From Tabrizicola sp. (GTDB taxonomy: Bacteria > Pseudomonadota > Alphaproteobacteria > Rhodobacterales > Rhodobacteraceae): a stretch of 64,000 nucleotides of DNA. Positions within the stretch are counted from its first letter, which is position 1; the number at the start of each line of letters is the position of its first letter. Below the pieces are notes generated by a model, which was not told the DNA's origin, made no database searches, and saw nothing but the letters and a program-made list of their open reading frames with translations. The stretch covers positions 37,293-101,292 of the forward strand of contig JAEULQ010000114.1 in assembly GCA_016792685.1 (NCBI GenBank), given 5' to 3'. This document shows, piece by piece, positions 18,565-26,246 of this stretch. The position numbers and the translations under genes were made by a program.

Positions 18565-18987
18565 ATGGCTGTTGAACGTACCCTGTCGATCATCAAACCC
18601 GATGCGACCAAGCGCAACCTGACCGGCAAGATCGTTGCCAAGTTCGAAGAGGCCGGCCTGCGGGTCGTCGCTTCGAAGCGTATCCACCTGACGCCCGCCC
18701 AGGCCGGCGCCTTCTATGCCGAGCACAAGGAGCGTGGCTTCTATGGCGAGCTTTGCGCGTTCATGGCGTCCGAGCCGGTTGTCGTGCAGGTGCTGGAAGG
18801 TGAAGGCGCGATCGCCAAGAACCGTGAAGTGATGGGCGCGACCGATCCGGCCGCTGCGGCCGCTGGCACGATCCGCAAGGAATTCGCGCTGTCGAAAGGC
18901 GAAAACTCGGTCCACGGTTCGGACAGCGAAGCTTCGGCTGCGCGCGAGATCGCCTTCTTCTTCTCGGGTCTCGAACTCGTCGGCTGA
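18565..18987 (+). CDS. ndk: Nucleoside diphosphate kinase
   Basis: 140 residues, the standard length. [15 protein letters not shown] at the N-terminus and the active-site histidine in [10 protein letters not shown] are diagnostic. It transfers the gamma-phosphate between nucleoside tri- and diphosphates. GGAGAG just upstream fixes ATG 18565; a more upstream ATG at 18553 would put that site inside the frame. Single-gene unit followed by a strong hairpin. Confidence 0.97.
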   Translation: MAVERTLSIIKPDATKRNLTGKIVAKFEEAGLRVVASKRIHLTPAQAGAFYAEHKERGFYGELCAFMASEPVVVQVLEGEGAIAKNREVMGATDPAAAAAGTIRKEFALSKGENSVHGSDSEASAAREIAFFFSGLELVG

Positions 18988-19007
18988 TTGATCGCAGATC
19001 ACTGAAG

Positions 19008-19037
19008 CGGCCCGGTCCATGTGACCGGGCCGTATTC
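19008..19037 (+). terminator. Rho-independent terminator after ndk
   Basis: Ten-base-pair stem CGGCCCGGTC/GACCGGGCCG with a five-base loop, followed by TATTC. It begins 20 bases after the ndk stop. The T-tract is short. Confidence 0.7.
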
Positions 19038-19163
19038 GTTGCGGGGTGGGGTTGGCGATTGGTCGATCCAAATATCGTGTAATCAGTATTATGTAATATA
19101 TTAGTGGCTGGAAAGGCTGGAAACACCGGGATATGACGCCTTCACGCCATTGGAGCCTGCCCC

Positions 19164-19853
19164 ATGTTCAGCCGTTCGATCAAGATCGCCCCATCCATCC
19201 TGGCCGCAGACTTCGCGAATTTTGGCGCCGAATGCCGAGCGATTGAAGCACAAGGCGCGGACTGGGTTCATGTCGACGTGATGGACGGACATTTCGTGCC
19301 GAACCTTACCTTCGGCCCGGCAATGTGTGCCGCGATCCGTCCGCACATCAAAGGCATCATGGATGTGCATCTGATGATTTCTCCGGTCGACGTCTACCTG
19401 GAGGCCTATGCCTCTGCCGGAGCAGATGTCATTACCGCGCATGTCGAGGCTGGCCCGCACATTCACCGGACACTGCAAGCCATTCGCGCGCTTGGAAAAA
19501 AAGCCGGACTGGCGATCAACCCGGGAACGCCGGTCGAGGCCGCGGCCGAGCTGCTGGACATGGTCGATCTGGTCTGCGTCATGACGGTCAACCCTGGCTT
19601 TGGCGGCCAGAGTTTCATCGAAGGCCAGGTCCCGAAGATCGCACGTCTTCGGCAGATGATTGGCGACCGTCCTGTGCATATCGAGATTGATGGCGGGATT
19701 ACCGCGACGACAGCCCCTGTCGTGGCGCGCGCCGGCGCCGATGTTCTGGTGGCAGGCTCGGCGGTCTTCAAGGGCGGTTCGGTGGATGCGGCGGACGTTT
19801 ATGGCAAGAACATCCGGGCGATACGGGCGGCAGCCGAGGCCGCCGTTGGCTAA
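19164..19853 (+). CDS. rpe: Ribulose-phosphate 3-epimerase
   Basis: 229 residues. IAPSILAADFANF, HVDVMDGHFVPNLTFGP, DVHLMI, MTVNPGFGGQSF and EIDGGI are the metal and phosphate-binding motifs of Rpe. It interconverts ribulose 5-phosphate and xylulose 5-phosphate. The upstream 19071-19103 stretch is AT-rich with the palindrome TAATATATTA and probably holds its promoter. The 3' end overlaps gph by eight bases, suggesting coupling. Confidence 0.96.
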   Translation: MFSRSIKIAPSILAADFANFGAECRAIEAQGADWVHVDVMDGHFVPNLTFGPAMCAAIRPHIKGIMDVHLMISPVDVYLEAYASAGADVITAHVEAGPHIHRTLQAIRALGKKAGLAINPGTPVEAAAELLDMVDLVCVMTVNPGFGGQSFIEGQVPKIARLRQMIGDRPVHIEIDGGITATTAPVVARAGADVLVAGSAVFKGGSVDAADVYGKNIRAIRAAAEAAVG

Positions 19854-20514
19854 GACCCTGAACCTGGTCTTCGATCTGGATGGCACGCTGATCGACAGCG
19901 CGGCAGACATCCATGCTGCAGCAAATAATGTGTTCCAGAACAATGGCTTGAAGCCGTCTTCGTATCAGACGGTGCGTGGGTTCATCGGAAACGGTGTTGG
20001 CGTTCTGGTCAGCCGCCTTCTGGTGCATCAGGGAATGTCGGGCGATGGTGACCTGCACCAAGAGCTGGTGGCACAATTTGTGAAAAATTACGAAGAAGCG
20101 TTTGATCTAACAACACTTTATCCGGAAACTCTTGCAGCTCTTGAGTCACTGGCCGCCAATGGTCATCAGCTTGCGATTTGCACGAACAAGCCGGAAGTTC
20201 CGACCCGCGCGGCCTTGCGGCACTTCGGGCTTGACCGGTTCTTCCGAGTGATTGTTGGCGGCGACAGCCTGGCAGAGCGAAAGCCACACCCTGCCCCACT
20301 TCTGGCGGCGGTCGCAGAACTAGGGCCTGCGAAGTCGTTGTTCGTGGGGGACAGCGAAGTGGACGCCGAGACGGCTCGTGCTGCCGGAATCCCGTTTGCC
20401 CTGTTCACCGGTGGCTATCGCAAGGCCACAGTCGAGCAGCTGGGCGCGAAGGTCATCTTCGATCATCATTCCGCCCTGCCCGGCCTTGTAGCTCATCTGT
20501 CTGAACGGCTTTAG
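19846..20514 (+). CDS. gph: Phosphoglycolate phosphatase (HAD family)
   Basis: 222 residues. HAD motif I LVFDLDGTLIDSAADI, motif II in CTNKPEVP, and motif III/IV ERKPHPAPLL...FVGDSEVDAETARAAG. It removes phosphate from 2-phosphoglycolate arising from DNA repair or Rubisco oxygenation. No ATG exists near the conserved N-terminus. TTG 19846 gives MAKTLNLVFDLDGT, has GAGG six bases upstream, and overlaps the rpe stop, so it is the likely start. Pairing rpe with gph is common in proteobacteria. Confidence 0.88.
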   Translation: MAKTLNLVFDLDGTLIDSAADIHAAANNVFQNNGLKPSSYQTVRGFIGNGVGVLVSRLLVHQGMSGDGDLHQELVAQFVKNYEEAFDLTTLYPETLAALESLAANGHQLAICTNKPEVPTRAALRHFGLDRFFRVIVGGDSLAERKPHPAPLLAAVAELGPAKSLFVGDSEVDAETARAAGIPFALFTGGYRKATVEQLGAKVIFDHHSALPGLVAHLSERL

Positions 20515-20545
20515 GGGACTGCTGTCTTTGGTTGCACATTTTTCG

Positions 20546-20560
20546 TGACAACTTCCGTCA
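20546..20560. promoter_or_regulatory. Inverted repeat upstream of luxR-type gene
   Basis: TGAC-N7-GTCA, 136 bases before the LuxR-family start, in the only intergenic space that can hold its promoter. It could be an operator. It is short enough to be chance. Confidence 0.2.
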
Positions 20561-20695
20561 TATGCTCGCCCGGACCCTACAATCAGGAGCAAAGGCTCGA
20601 CATTCCAAGGAAAGCAGATTTATCTCCGTCCAAGTCGAGTGTGCCGGGCCGCAAGCATGGTGGACAAGGCACTTCGGGCTACAGGGAAGAGAACC

Positions 20696-21481
20696 ATGAG
20701 CGAGACAACGCTTCTTGTACTTTTGAACCGGATCGCAGCCTCTGCGAGTATTGACGAGGCCTGGGACCTGGCGACCACGCATTTTGCCAAGCTGGGTTTC
20801 AAGCGGGCGAACTATGGGTTTACGCGCTTCAAGCACTTGAAGACTATCGGAGACCCGGACGACGCGCTGTTCCTGACGACCTGCGACGCGGATTTCGTGA
20901 AGCGCTACTTTCAGGGCGGGTTCTTTGCCAAGACCCCGGTTTTCCGCTGGGCCGAGCGCAACTCTGGCATTTGCACCTGGACCTGGGTCAAGGAAGCCTT
21001 TGAAGCCGGCCGGTTGTCGACAGAAGAAGCCGAAGCCGTCCGGCAAAACGCGGCGAACGGGATCACGGCCGGACTGTCGGTCAGCTTCCCGGAAGTATCG
21101 TCGCGGTCAAAAGGCGCACTGGGGCTGATTGCCGACCCGGGCATGACTCATGCCGATGTCGATGCGATCCTTGCGGCCCGGCGGGAAGAGATCCTGGCCG
21201 TTGCGAACGTGATGCATCTGACGATCGTTCATCTGCCCCAGTTGAGCCGCCATCGGGCATTGTCCCCGCGCCAGCGAGAGGCCCTGGAATGGGTGGCGGA
21301 CGGAAAGACCACGCAGGATGTTGCCCTGCTGATGGGGGTCAGTCCGGCAATGGTGGAAAAACACCTGCGGCTTGCGCGAGAGGCGCTTGCGGTGGAGACG
21401 ACGGCTCAGGCTGTGGCCAAGGGCGCGCTGCTGAACATGATCTTCCAGCGCTTGCCCGAAGTCGCCCAGGCCGCGCGTTAG
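20696..21481 (+). CDS. LuxR-family regulator with autoinducer-binding domain (solo)
   Basis: 261 residues. An N-terminal autoinducer-binding-like domain (about 10-165) is followed by the helix-turn-helix SPRQREALEWVADGKTTQDVALLMGVSPAMVEKHLRLAREAL. No luxI-type synthase is in the window. Aligning by eye with TraR, the positions of W57, Y61, D70 and W85 read F, Y, T and W: the aspartate that contacts the acyl-homoserine-lactone amide is replaced (FFAKTPVFRWAE). The ligand may therefore differ or be absent. AGGGAAG upstream fixes ATG 20696. Confidence 0.83.
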   Translation: MSETTLLVLLNRIAASASIDEAWDLATTHFAKLGFKRANYGFTRFKHLKTIGDPDDALFLTTCDADFVKRYFQGGFFAKTPVFRWAERNSGICTWTWVKEAFEAGRLSTEEAEAVRQNAANGITAGLSVSFPEVSSRSKGALGLIADPGMTHADVDAILAARREEILAVANVMHLTIVHLPQLSRHRALSPRQREALEWVADGKTTQDVALLMGVSPAMVEKHLRLAREALAVETTAQAVAKGALLNMIFQRLPEVAQAAR

Positions 21482-21538
21482 GTCGCGGGTAGGGTTTTCC
21501 CCACTCGCCTTACCTTGGGTCACATGCGAAGTCAGTCA

Positions 21539-21731
21539 GGTGGTTAACAAGGGCGGCGGCCTTTGGAGACCACCCGGACCTGTGTGTATTGGCTTGATCC
21601 GGAGATTTGTTCCTATGGCCAGGTTTTCATTGGCCGACTTCTCGTCTTGCCCCTCAATGCCCTCATCCCCAGGGGTCTAGGCAGGACTTGGCGGCGCGGT
21701 CCTTCCCCGGGACTGCGCCGCTTTCATTTGG
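21539..21731 (+). ncRNA. Structured non-coding region with its own terminator (candidate small RNA or luxR 3' UTR)
   Basis: The 328-base gap between luxR and tsf has no convincing gene. From 21539 there is a series of pairings: GGTGGT/ACCACC (21539-21574), CCGGA/TCCGG (21574-21602), GGCCA/TGGCC, then a strong stem at 21691-21721 followed by TTTCATTT. That is more structure than a plain 3' end needs. No clear promoter was found, so it could be a processed luxR tail. Short frames here (for example 21607-21813) look unlike proteins. Confidence 0.3.
21691..21730 (+). terminator. Rho-independent terminator on the plus strand
   Basis: GCGGCGC...GCGCCGC stem of about 12 pairs (one G-T) with a C-rich loop, followed by TTTCATTT. 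It terminates the luxR transcript or the candidate RNA at 21539. Confidence 0.65.
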
Positions 21732-21753
21732 GCCTTCACAGTCTGACTCGCCC

Positions 21754-21787
21754 AAAGAAAAGGGCCGACGCAGTGATGCATCGGCCC
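21754..21787 (-). terminator. Rho-independent terminator of rpsB-tsf
   Basis: On the minus strand a stem GGGCCGA.GC with one mismatch and a four-base loop is followed by TTTTCTTT. It starts 22 bases after the tsf stop. Confidence 0.8.
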
Positions 21788-21809
21788 CCTGCCCCAATTC
21801 TGGGAACGC

Positions 21810-22718
21810 TTAGCCCTGAAGCGCCTTGGCGACTTCGGCTGCGAAGTCTTCCTGCTTCTTCTCGATGCCTTCGCCGACCGCGACGCGGGCGTAACCGGTG
21901 ATCTCGACACCCGCTTCCTTGGCCGCGGCTTCCACGGTCAGGTCGGGGTTGATCACGAAGGCCTGACCCAGAAGCGTGTTCTCGGCGAGGAACTTCTTCA
22001 TACGACCCGGGATGATGTTGTTGTGGATCACCTGCTCGGGCTTCGGCTTGGCCGAGGACGCGTTTTCTTCCAGAGCCTTGGCGGTCTGGACGGCGAGCTC
22101 ACGCTCGACCACGGCCGGGTCGAGGGTCGCTTCCGACAGAGAAAGCGGCGAGGTCGCGGCGATATGCATCGCGAACTGTTTGCCGATCTCTTCAGCCTTG
22201 GCCTTGTCACCCTTCAGCGCCACGAGAACGCCGATCTTGCCCATGCCCGCAGTCGCTGCGTTGTGGACGTAAGAGACGACCGTGTCGCCTTCCAGAACGT
22301 GCAGGCGACGGAAGGTCATGTTCTCGCCGATGCGTGCGATGGCTTCCTGGATGACGGTGTCGACCGTCTTGCCGTTGAGATGTGCGGCTTTCACGACCTC
22401 GACCGAGTCTCCGGTGGTCAGCGCGACATTGGCCACGTCACGGACGAGGGCCTGGAAATCCTCGTTCTTGGCAACGAAGTCGGTTTCCGAGTTGATCTCG
22501 ACGGCAACGCCTTTGCCATTGGTCACGGCCACGCCGATCAGACCTTCGGCGGCGACGCGGTCTGCCTTCTTGGCGGCTTTTGCCAGGCCTTTGGTGCGCA
22601 GCCAATCGACGGCGGCTTCCATGTCACCGTTTACTTCGGTGAGTGCCTTCTTGGCGTCCATCATGCCTGCGCCGGTCGATTCGCGCAGTTCCTTCACCAT
22701 CTGGGCGGTGATCGTCAT
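21810..22718 (-). CDS. tsf: Translation elongation factor Ts
   Basis: 302 residues. N-terminal UBA-like part [26 protein letters not shown], the signature [16 protein letters not shown], and the C-terminal [14 protein letters not shown] region. It exchanges GDP on EF-Tu. ATG 22718 follows GGAG. It lies downstream of rpsB with a 76-base spacer holding a stable hairpin, the usual rpsB-tsf arrangement. Confidence 0.97.
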   Translation of the reverse strand: MTITAQMVKELRESTGAGMMDAKKALTEVNGDMEAAVDWLRTKGLAKAAKKADRVAAEGLIGVAVTNGKGVAVEINSETDFVAKNEDFQALVRDVANVALTTGDSVEVVKAAHLNGKTVDTVIQEAIARIGENMTFRRLHVLEGDTVVSYVHNAATAGMGKIGVLVALKGDKAKAEEIGKQFAMHIAATSPLSLSEATLDPAVVERELAVQTAKALEENASSAKPKPEQVIHNNIIPGRMKKFLAENTLLGQAFVINPDLTVEAAAKEAGVEITGYARVAVGEGIEKKQEDFAAEVAKALQG

Positions 22719-22744
22719 TGGTCCCACTCCTTGGAAATGCTGGT

Positions 22745-22767
22745 CCCGGCGGGCTAGACCCGCCGGG
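22745..22767 (-). promoter_or_regulatory. rpsB-tsf intercistronic hairpin
   Basis: Nine-base-pair GC stem CCCGGCGGG/CCCGCCGGG with a five-base loop, between rpsB and tsf and without a T-tract. It could set the S2:EF-Ts ratio through partial termination or RNA processing. Confidence 0.55.
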
Positions 22768-22794
22768 TGACAGTGTTGTGACGCTTGGGGCCGA

Positions 22795-23559
22795 TCAGGC
22801 CTCGGCTTCGGCGACCGCTTCTTCTTCGGGAGCCGCTTCCAGAGCGCCGAGATCGACACCCGCCGCGCCCATCTGGGCCGACATGCCGTCCAGCGCTGCA
22901 CGGCTGACGAGGTCGCAATACAGCTGGATCGCGCGGGCCGCGTCGTCGTTGCCCGGGATCACGTGGGTCACGCCCTTGGGCGAGCAGTTGGTGTCGACAA
23001 CGCCGACGACCGGGATGCCCAGCTTCTGCGCTTCGAGGATGGCGAGGTCTTCCTTACCAACGTCGATGATGAAGATCAGGTCCGGGGTGCCGCCCATTTC
23101 GCGGATCCCGCCGAGCGAGGCCTGCAGCTTGGCCTGGTCGCGTTCCATGCCCAGACGCTCTTTCTTGGTCAGGCCTTCGCCGCCAGCGCCAAGGATCTCG
23201 TCCAGCTGCTTCAGGCGCTGGATCGACTGGGAGACGGTCTTCCAGTTGGTCAGCGTGCCGCCGAGCCAGCGGTGGTTCATGTAATATTGCGCGCACTTTT
23301 CAGCGGCTTCGGCGATCGGCTTCTGGGCCTGACGCTTGGTGCCGACAAAGAGGATGCGGCCGCCCTTGGCGACGGTGTCGCGCACGACCTTGAGCGCCGC
23401 GTCGAGCATCGGCACGGTCTGGGTCAGGTCGATGATATGGATGCCGTTGCGGTCACCGTAGATGTACTCGCCCATGCGGGGATTCCAGCGGGCGGTCTGG
23501 TGGCCGTAGTGAACGCCAGCTTCCAAGAGCTGACGCATGGAGAACTCGGGAAGAGCCAT
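22795..23559 (-). CDS. rpsB: 30S ribosomal protein S2
   Basis: 254 residues. S2 signatures: [49 protein letters not shown] and [14 protein letters not shown]. The acidic alanine-rich C-terminal tail ([12 protein letters not shown]) is common in alphaproteobacteria. First gene of the rpsB-tsf operon, with a well-placed promoter at 23679-23707 and a leader of about 110 bases. Confidence 0.98.
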   Translation of the reverse strand: MALPEFSMRQLLEAGVHYGHQTARWNPRMGEYIYGDRNGIHIIDLTQTVPMLDAALKVVRDTVAKGGRILFVGTKRQAQKPIAEAAEKCAQYYMNHRWLGGTLTNWKTVSQSIQRLKQLDEILGAGGEGLTKKERLGMERDQAKLQASLGGIREMGGTPDLIFIIDVGKEDLAILEAQKLGIPVVGVVDTNCSPKGVTHVIPGNDDAARAIQLYCDLVSRAALDGMSAQMGAAGVDLGALEAAPEEEAVAEAEA

Positions 23560-23678
23560 GCCTTATCCTTTTCCGGTTTGATCCTCGGTGCAGCCGTCTT
23601 CAGGACTTTCGCCCCAACCGGTGGACCGCACGGGATTTCTCCCCGCATCAGCCCCAGCAACACCTGTGAAGTGGCGCG

Positions 23679-23707
23679 CCTATAGGCCAGCTGGCGCGAG
23701 AGTGCAA
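23679..23707 (-). promoter_or_regulatory. Sigma-70 type promoter of rpsB-tsf
   Basis: On the minus strand TTGCAC (23707-23702), a 17-base spacer and TATAGG (23684-23679). Transcription would begin near 23672, giving a leader of about 112 bases before rpsB. The leader contains GC-rich inverted segments and may hold the S2 autoregulatory site. Confidence 0.7.
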
Positions 23708-23723
23708 GTCCCGTCGTGCTGTG

Positions 23724-23740
23724 GACGCAGGCCCTGCGTC
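23724..23740 (-). terminator. Hairpin between the homocysteine methyltransferase-like gene and the rpsB promoter
   Basis: GACGCAG/CTGCGTC stem with a three-base loop, 14 bases after the methyltransferase-like stop. No T-run follows, so termination would be weak. Confidence 0.35.
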
Positions 23741-23753
23741 AAACAACGGAGGG

Positions 23754-24692
23754 TCAAGCGATGGAAAGATGGAGATGTTCACAGGCCGCCGCAACGTGGC
23801 GGTGATCAGACCCGCAGCACCCGCCAATGATCCGCAGGTTCGGCAACTGGTCCCTGAACGCGCCGTAGAGCGCGCCAAATTCAGCCGGATCGCCATCATC
23901 GAGAATGGTCGCCTCGTCAAGTTCGGCGTGGCTTTGGCGTGAGGCATTCGCCCTGATCCCGCCGATCCGCCCGCGCATCGGGCCATCGAGCGCCGCGTTG
24001 AAATGGGTCGGGTGAGCGCAGTTCACCATGTAGAAGAGCGCGCTTCCCCCGGTTTCCTCCTCGACCTCGGCAAGGGCGTCCTGTAGGGACTGGCCTGTCG
24101 CGAGCCGCCCGTCAGTCTCGACAGTGAAGGATATGACATGCGGCAGACCGGTCCGGGCCGCGGCACGGGCGACCCCGATCGCCTCGGCAGGATAGGTCAT
24201 GGTCATCACGGTCAGGAGATCGACCCCAGCCTCAGCCAGCGCTGCGATCTGCGGCAGGTGCATCGCCTCGGCGGCTACAGCATCCAGCATGGTCTCGATC
24301 CGGTAACCATCACCAGCCGGGCCGACGATCCCGTTGATCAGGACCGGCATCGCTGCGGTTTCGACGCGTGCGCGCATTGCTTGGGCGAAGTCCACCGCCT
24401 TCCGGTTTGCCGCGCGAATGTCGGCTTCGCCAAGGCCCATCGCCTGGGCCCAGCCCATATTGGCCCGCCACGTTGCGGTATCCAGCACAAATCCCGTGCC
24501 CCCGGCGCGGGCAAGATCGGCGAACTGGTCGAACCAGCGCGCAAGCGCCGCGCGGCCCGCATCGCTGTCGAGAAGCGGGAACGAGGCGAAATAGGGCAAG
24601 TCCAACCCTTCATGAAAGATCATCGCGGTCTCAAGCCCGGCATCGGCAATCCATGGATGAGGCGAGGTCATCAGGCGGTCGACGCGGCGCAT
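23754..24692 (-). CDS. Homocysteine S-methyltransferase family protein
   Basis: 312 residues. A zinc-dependent methyltransferase barrel: WIADAGLETAMIF at the N-terminus, and the zinc cysteines in MVNCAHP and IIGGCCGSDHRHV. Relatives transfer methyl groups from S-methylmethionine, betaine or similar donors to homocysteine. Its real donor is not known. GAGGAG nine bases upstream supports ATG 24692; TTG 24731 is an alternative. Divergent from a TetR regulator that may control it. The distance from the methylated-amine operon means no direct link is shown. Confidence 0.84.
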   Translation of the reverse strand: MRRVDRLMTSPHPWIADAGLETAMIFHEGLDLPYFASFPLLDSDAGRAALARWFDQFADLARAGGTGFVLDTATWRANMGWAQAMGLGEADIRAANRKAVDFAQAMRARVETAAMPVLINGIVGPAGDGYRIETMLDAVAAEAMHLPQIAALAEAGVDLLTVMTMTYPAEAIGVARAAARTGLPHVISFTVETDGRLATGQSLQDALAEVEEETGGSALFYMVNCAHPTHFNAALDGPMRGRIGGIRANASRQSHAELDEATILDDGDPAEFGALYGAFRDQLPNLRIIGGCCGSDHRHVAAACEHLHLSIA

Positions 24693-24761
24693 GGCGAAAG
24701 GCTCCTCTGGCGGCTTCAGGTTGCCCGACAATAGATCGCAAGTCGTTTGGTGCGACAGCCG

Positions 24762-24782
24762 ACCTGTGGTATACCGCGCGAC
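24762..24782. promoter_or_regulatory. Possible TetR operator
   Basis: An imperfect dyad around GGTATACC flanked by CTGT and ACAG, in the 182-base gap between the divergent methyltransferase-like and tetR genes. A -10-like TATACT also occurs at 24856-24861. Evidence is by pattern only. Confidence 0.25.
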
Positions 24783-24874
24783 AGTAGGAATGTGGTTTCC
24801 GTTCAGATGGATACACGGACTCTTTCAATTGCGGCGACGGGCCGCGAGGGTCCACTATACTCTGAGTCAAGCAA

Positions 24875-25507
24875 ATGACCCTGATACACCGCGAACGGCC
24901 AGCCCGAACCGACACCCGCGAGCGCATACTTGCGGTTGCGCACGATGCCATCGTCGCCAAAGGATTCGATGCCACATCAGTCGAGGAGATTGCAGCCGGG
25001 GCCGAGATCAGCCGGGCGGGGTTCTTTTACCACTTCCCGGACAAGAACGCTCTGGCCCGCGCGCTGATCGAGCGGCAAATCATCGAGGAGGCCGCGATGT
25101 TGGGCGGCTTCATCGCGCGGGCGTCGGAACTGTCAGACGATCCGCTGCAGCAAATGCTGATCATCATGCGCTTCATGGCTGAGGGCTATGCCGAGGTGCC
25201 CGGCGGCTATGTCGGCTGCATCCTGGCCAGCGCCACCTATCAGGACAGGCTCTTCGACTCCGAGGTCAAGGCCGCGAACCGCCGCGCGCATCTGGCCTGG
25301 CGCGAGCGGTTTCGCGGGCATTTCGAACGCATTGCCCTGGCCTATCCGCCGCGCGAACCCGTCGACGCCGGTGATATGGCCGACATGCTCAGCGCGGTGA
25401 TCGAAGGAGGAATGATCCTTGCCCGCGGCATGGGCGACCCGCAGGTGCTGGTGCGGCAAGTCTTGCAGGCCCGCCAAATGGTCAAGGCGGTCTATCAGCG
25501 GGCCTAG
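24875..25507 (+). CDS. TetR/AcrR family regulator
   Basis: 210 residues. The N-terminal helix-turn-helix is standard: TRERILAVAHDAIVAKGFDATSVEEIAAGAEISRAGFFYHFPDKNALARALIE. The C-terminal ligand domain is divergent. It is divergently placed to the homocysteine methyltransferase-like gene and is its most likely regulator. Converges on the DUF2461 gene with a three-base gap. Ligand unknown. Confidence 0.85.
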   Translation: MTLIHRERPARTDTRERILAVAHDAIVAKGFDATSVEEIAAGAEISRAGFFYHFPDKNALARALIERQIIEEAAMLGGFIARASELSDDPLQQMLIIMRFMAEGYAEVPGGYVGCILASATYQDRLFDSEVKAANRRAHLAWRERFRGHFERIALAYPPREPVDAGDMADMLSAVIEGGMILARGMGDPQVLVRQVLQARQMVKAVYQRA

Positions 25508-25510
25508 CCT

Positions 25511-26188
25511 TCACTGCGCCAGAAGCCATGCAAGGAGTGGCAGATGCGCCCGGGCAATGGCCGCAAGCTGCTCGGGTGCTTGCGCAGTGAACAGCCAGTC
25601 GGGTGGCGGCAGATTGGTCTGGGTCCGCACGATGAGGCTTTTTCGGCGGAGGAGATGGTCCCATTCCGGGTCCGCCTCATAACCCTTGGGCACCCGGGCC
25701 AATTCGGTCGGGTCGAGCGTACTTTGGACCGCCTCTGCCGCGTCCAATGCCTTGAGAAGCCGCGCCCGGTCCTTCGGATCGCAGATCCGCTGCCGGAGCA
25801 GGCCCAGTGCTGAGGGTTCCAATCCATACTGCCCTGCCCCGTAGCCAAGCCCCTCGGGCGTCAGCACGATATGCAGCCCCGGCACTTTGTTGAACTCCGG
25901 CCCCGTCGAAAGGATCACATGCAGCCAGGGCTGGTAGGGCGTCTTGTCTTTGGAAAACCGCGTGTCGCGGTGAATGCGGCGGAGCGACTGGTTGAGCTTT
26001 GGCACTGCCAAGGGCCGGGGCGTCATGGCGGAGCAGAACGGCCCGAGCGCCGCGATCAGGTCTAGCCCGGCTTGCAGCCAGTAAGCCTCATACTCGGCCC
26101 GGTGCGCCTCGAACCAGTCGCGGTCGTTGTGGGCCGCCAGGTCGCGCAGAAAGGCGAAGGCTTCACTTGGCAGGCCGTTGTAACCCAT
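25511..26188 (-). CDS. DUF2461 family protein
   Basis: 225 residues from ATG 26188 (MGYNGLPSEAFAFLRDLAAHNDRDWFEAHRAEYE), with AGAGG upstream. The DUF2461 pattern is clear: NQSLRRIHRDTRFSKDKTPYQPWLHVILS and a late KGYEADPEWDHLLRRKSLIV. No enzymatic role is established. The longer frame to 26311 runs into the end of the next gene and is rejected. Confidence 0.85.
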   Translation of the reverse strand: MGYNGLPSEAFAFLRDLAAHNDRDWFEAHRAEYEAYWLQAGLDLIAALGPFCSAMTPRPLAVPKLNQSLRRIHRDTRFSKDKTPYQPWLHVILSTGPEFNKVPGLHIVLTPEGLGYGAGQYGLEPSALGLLRQRICDPKDRARLLKALDAAEAVQSTLDPTELARVPKGYEADPEWDHLLRRKSLIVRTQTNLPPPDWLFTAQAPEQLAAIARAHLPLLAWLLAQ

Positions 26189-26246
26189 GGCTGACCTCTG
26201 CTTTCTCCAATCACTGAATGTAAGGCTCTTGCCGCGGTCTGAGCTT

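Larger units (their letters stand above)
21482..21809. other. Gap of 328 bases between luxR and tsf
   Basis: Longest gene-free stretch in the window. It holds the structured region and plus-strand terminator (21539-21731) and the tsf terminator (21754-21787). The rest (21482-21538) shows nothing I can name. Confidence 0.7.

Noticed and set aside
21563-21901. Frames between luxR and tsf as possible genes
   Set aside because: They run across two terminator hairpins and into tsf, have no ribosome site and have a proline/arginine/serine-rich shadow composition.
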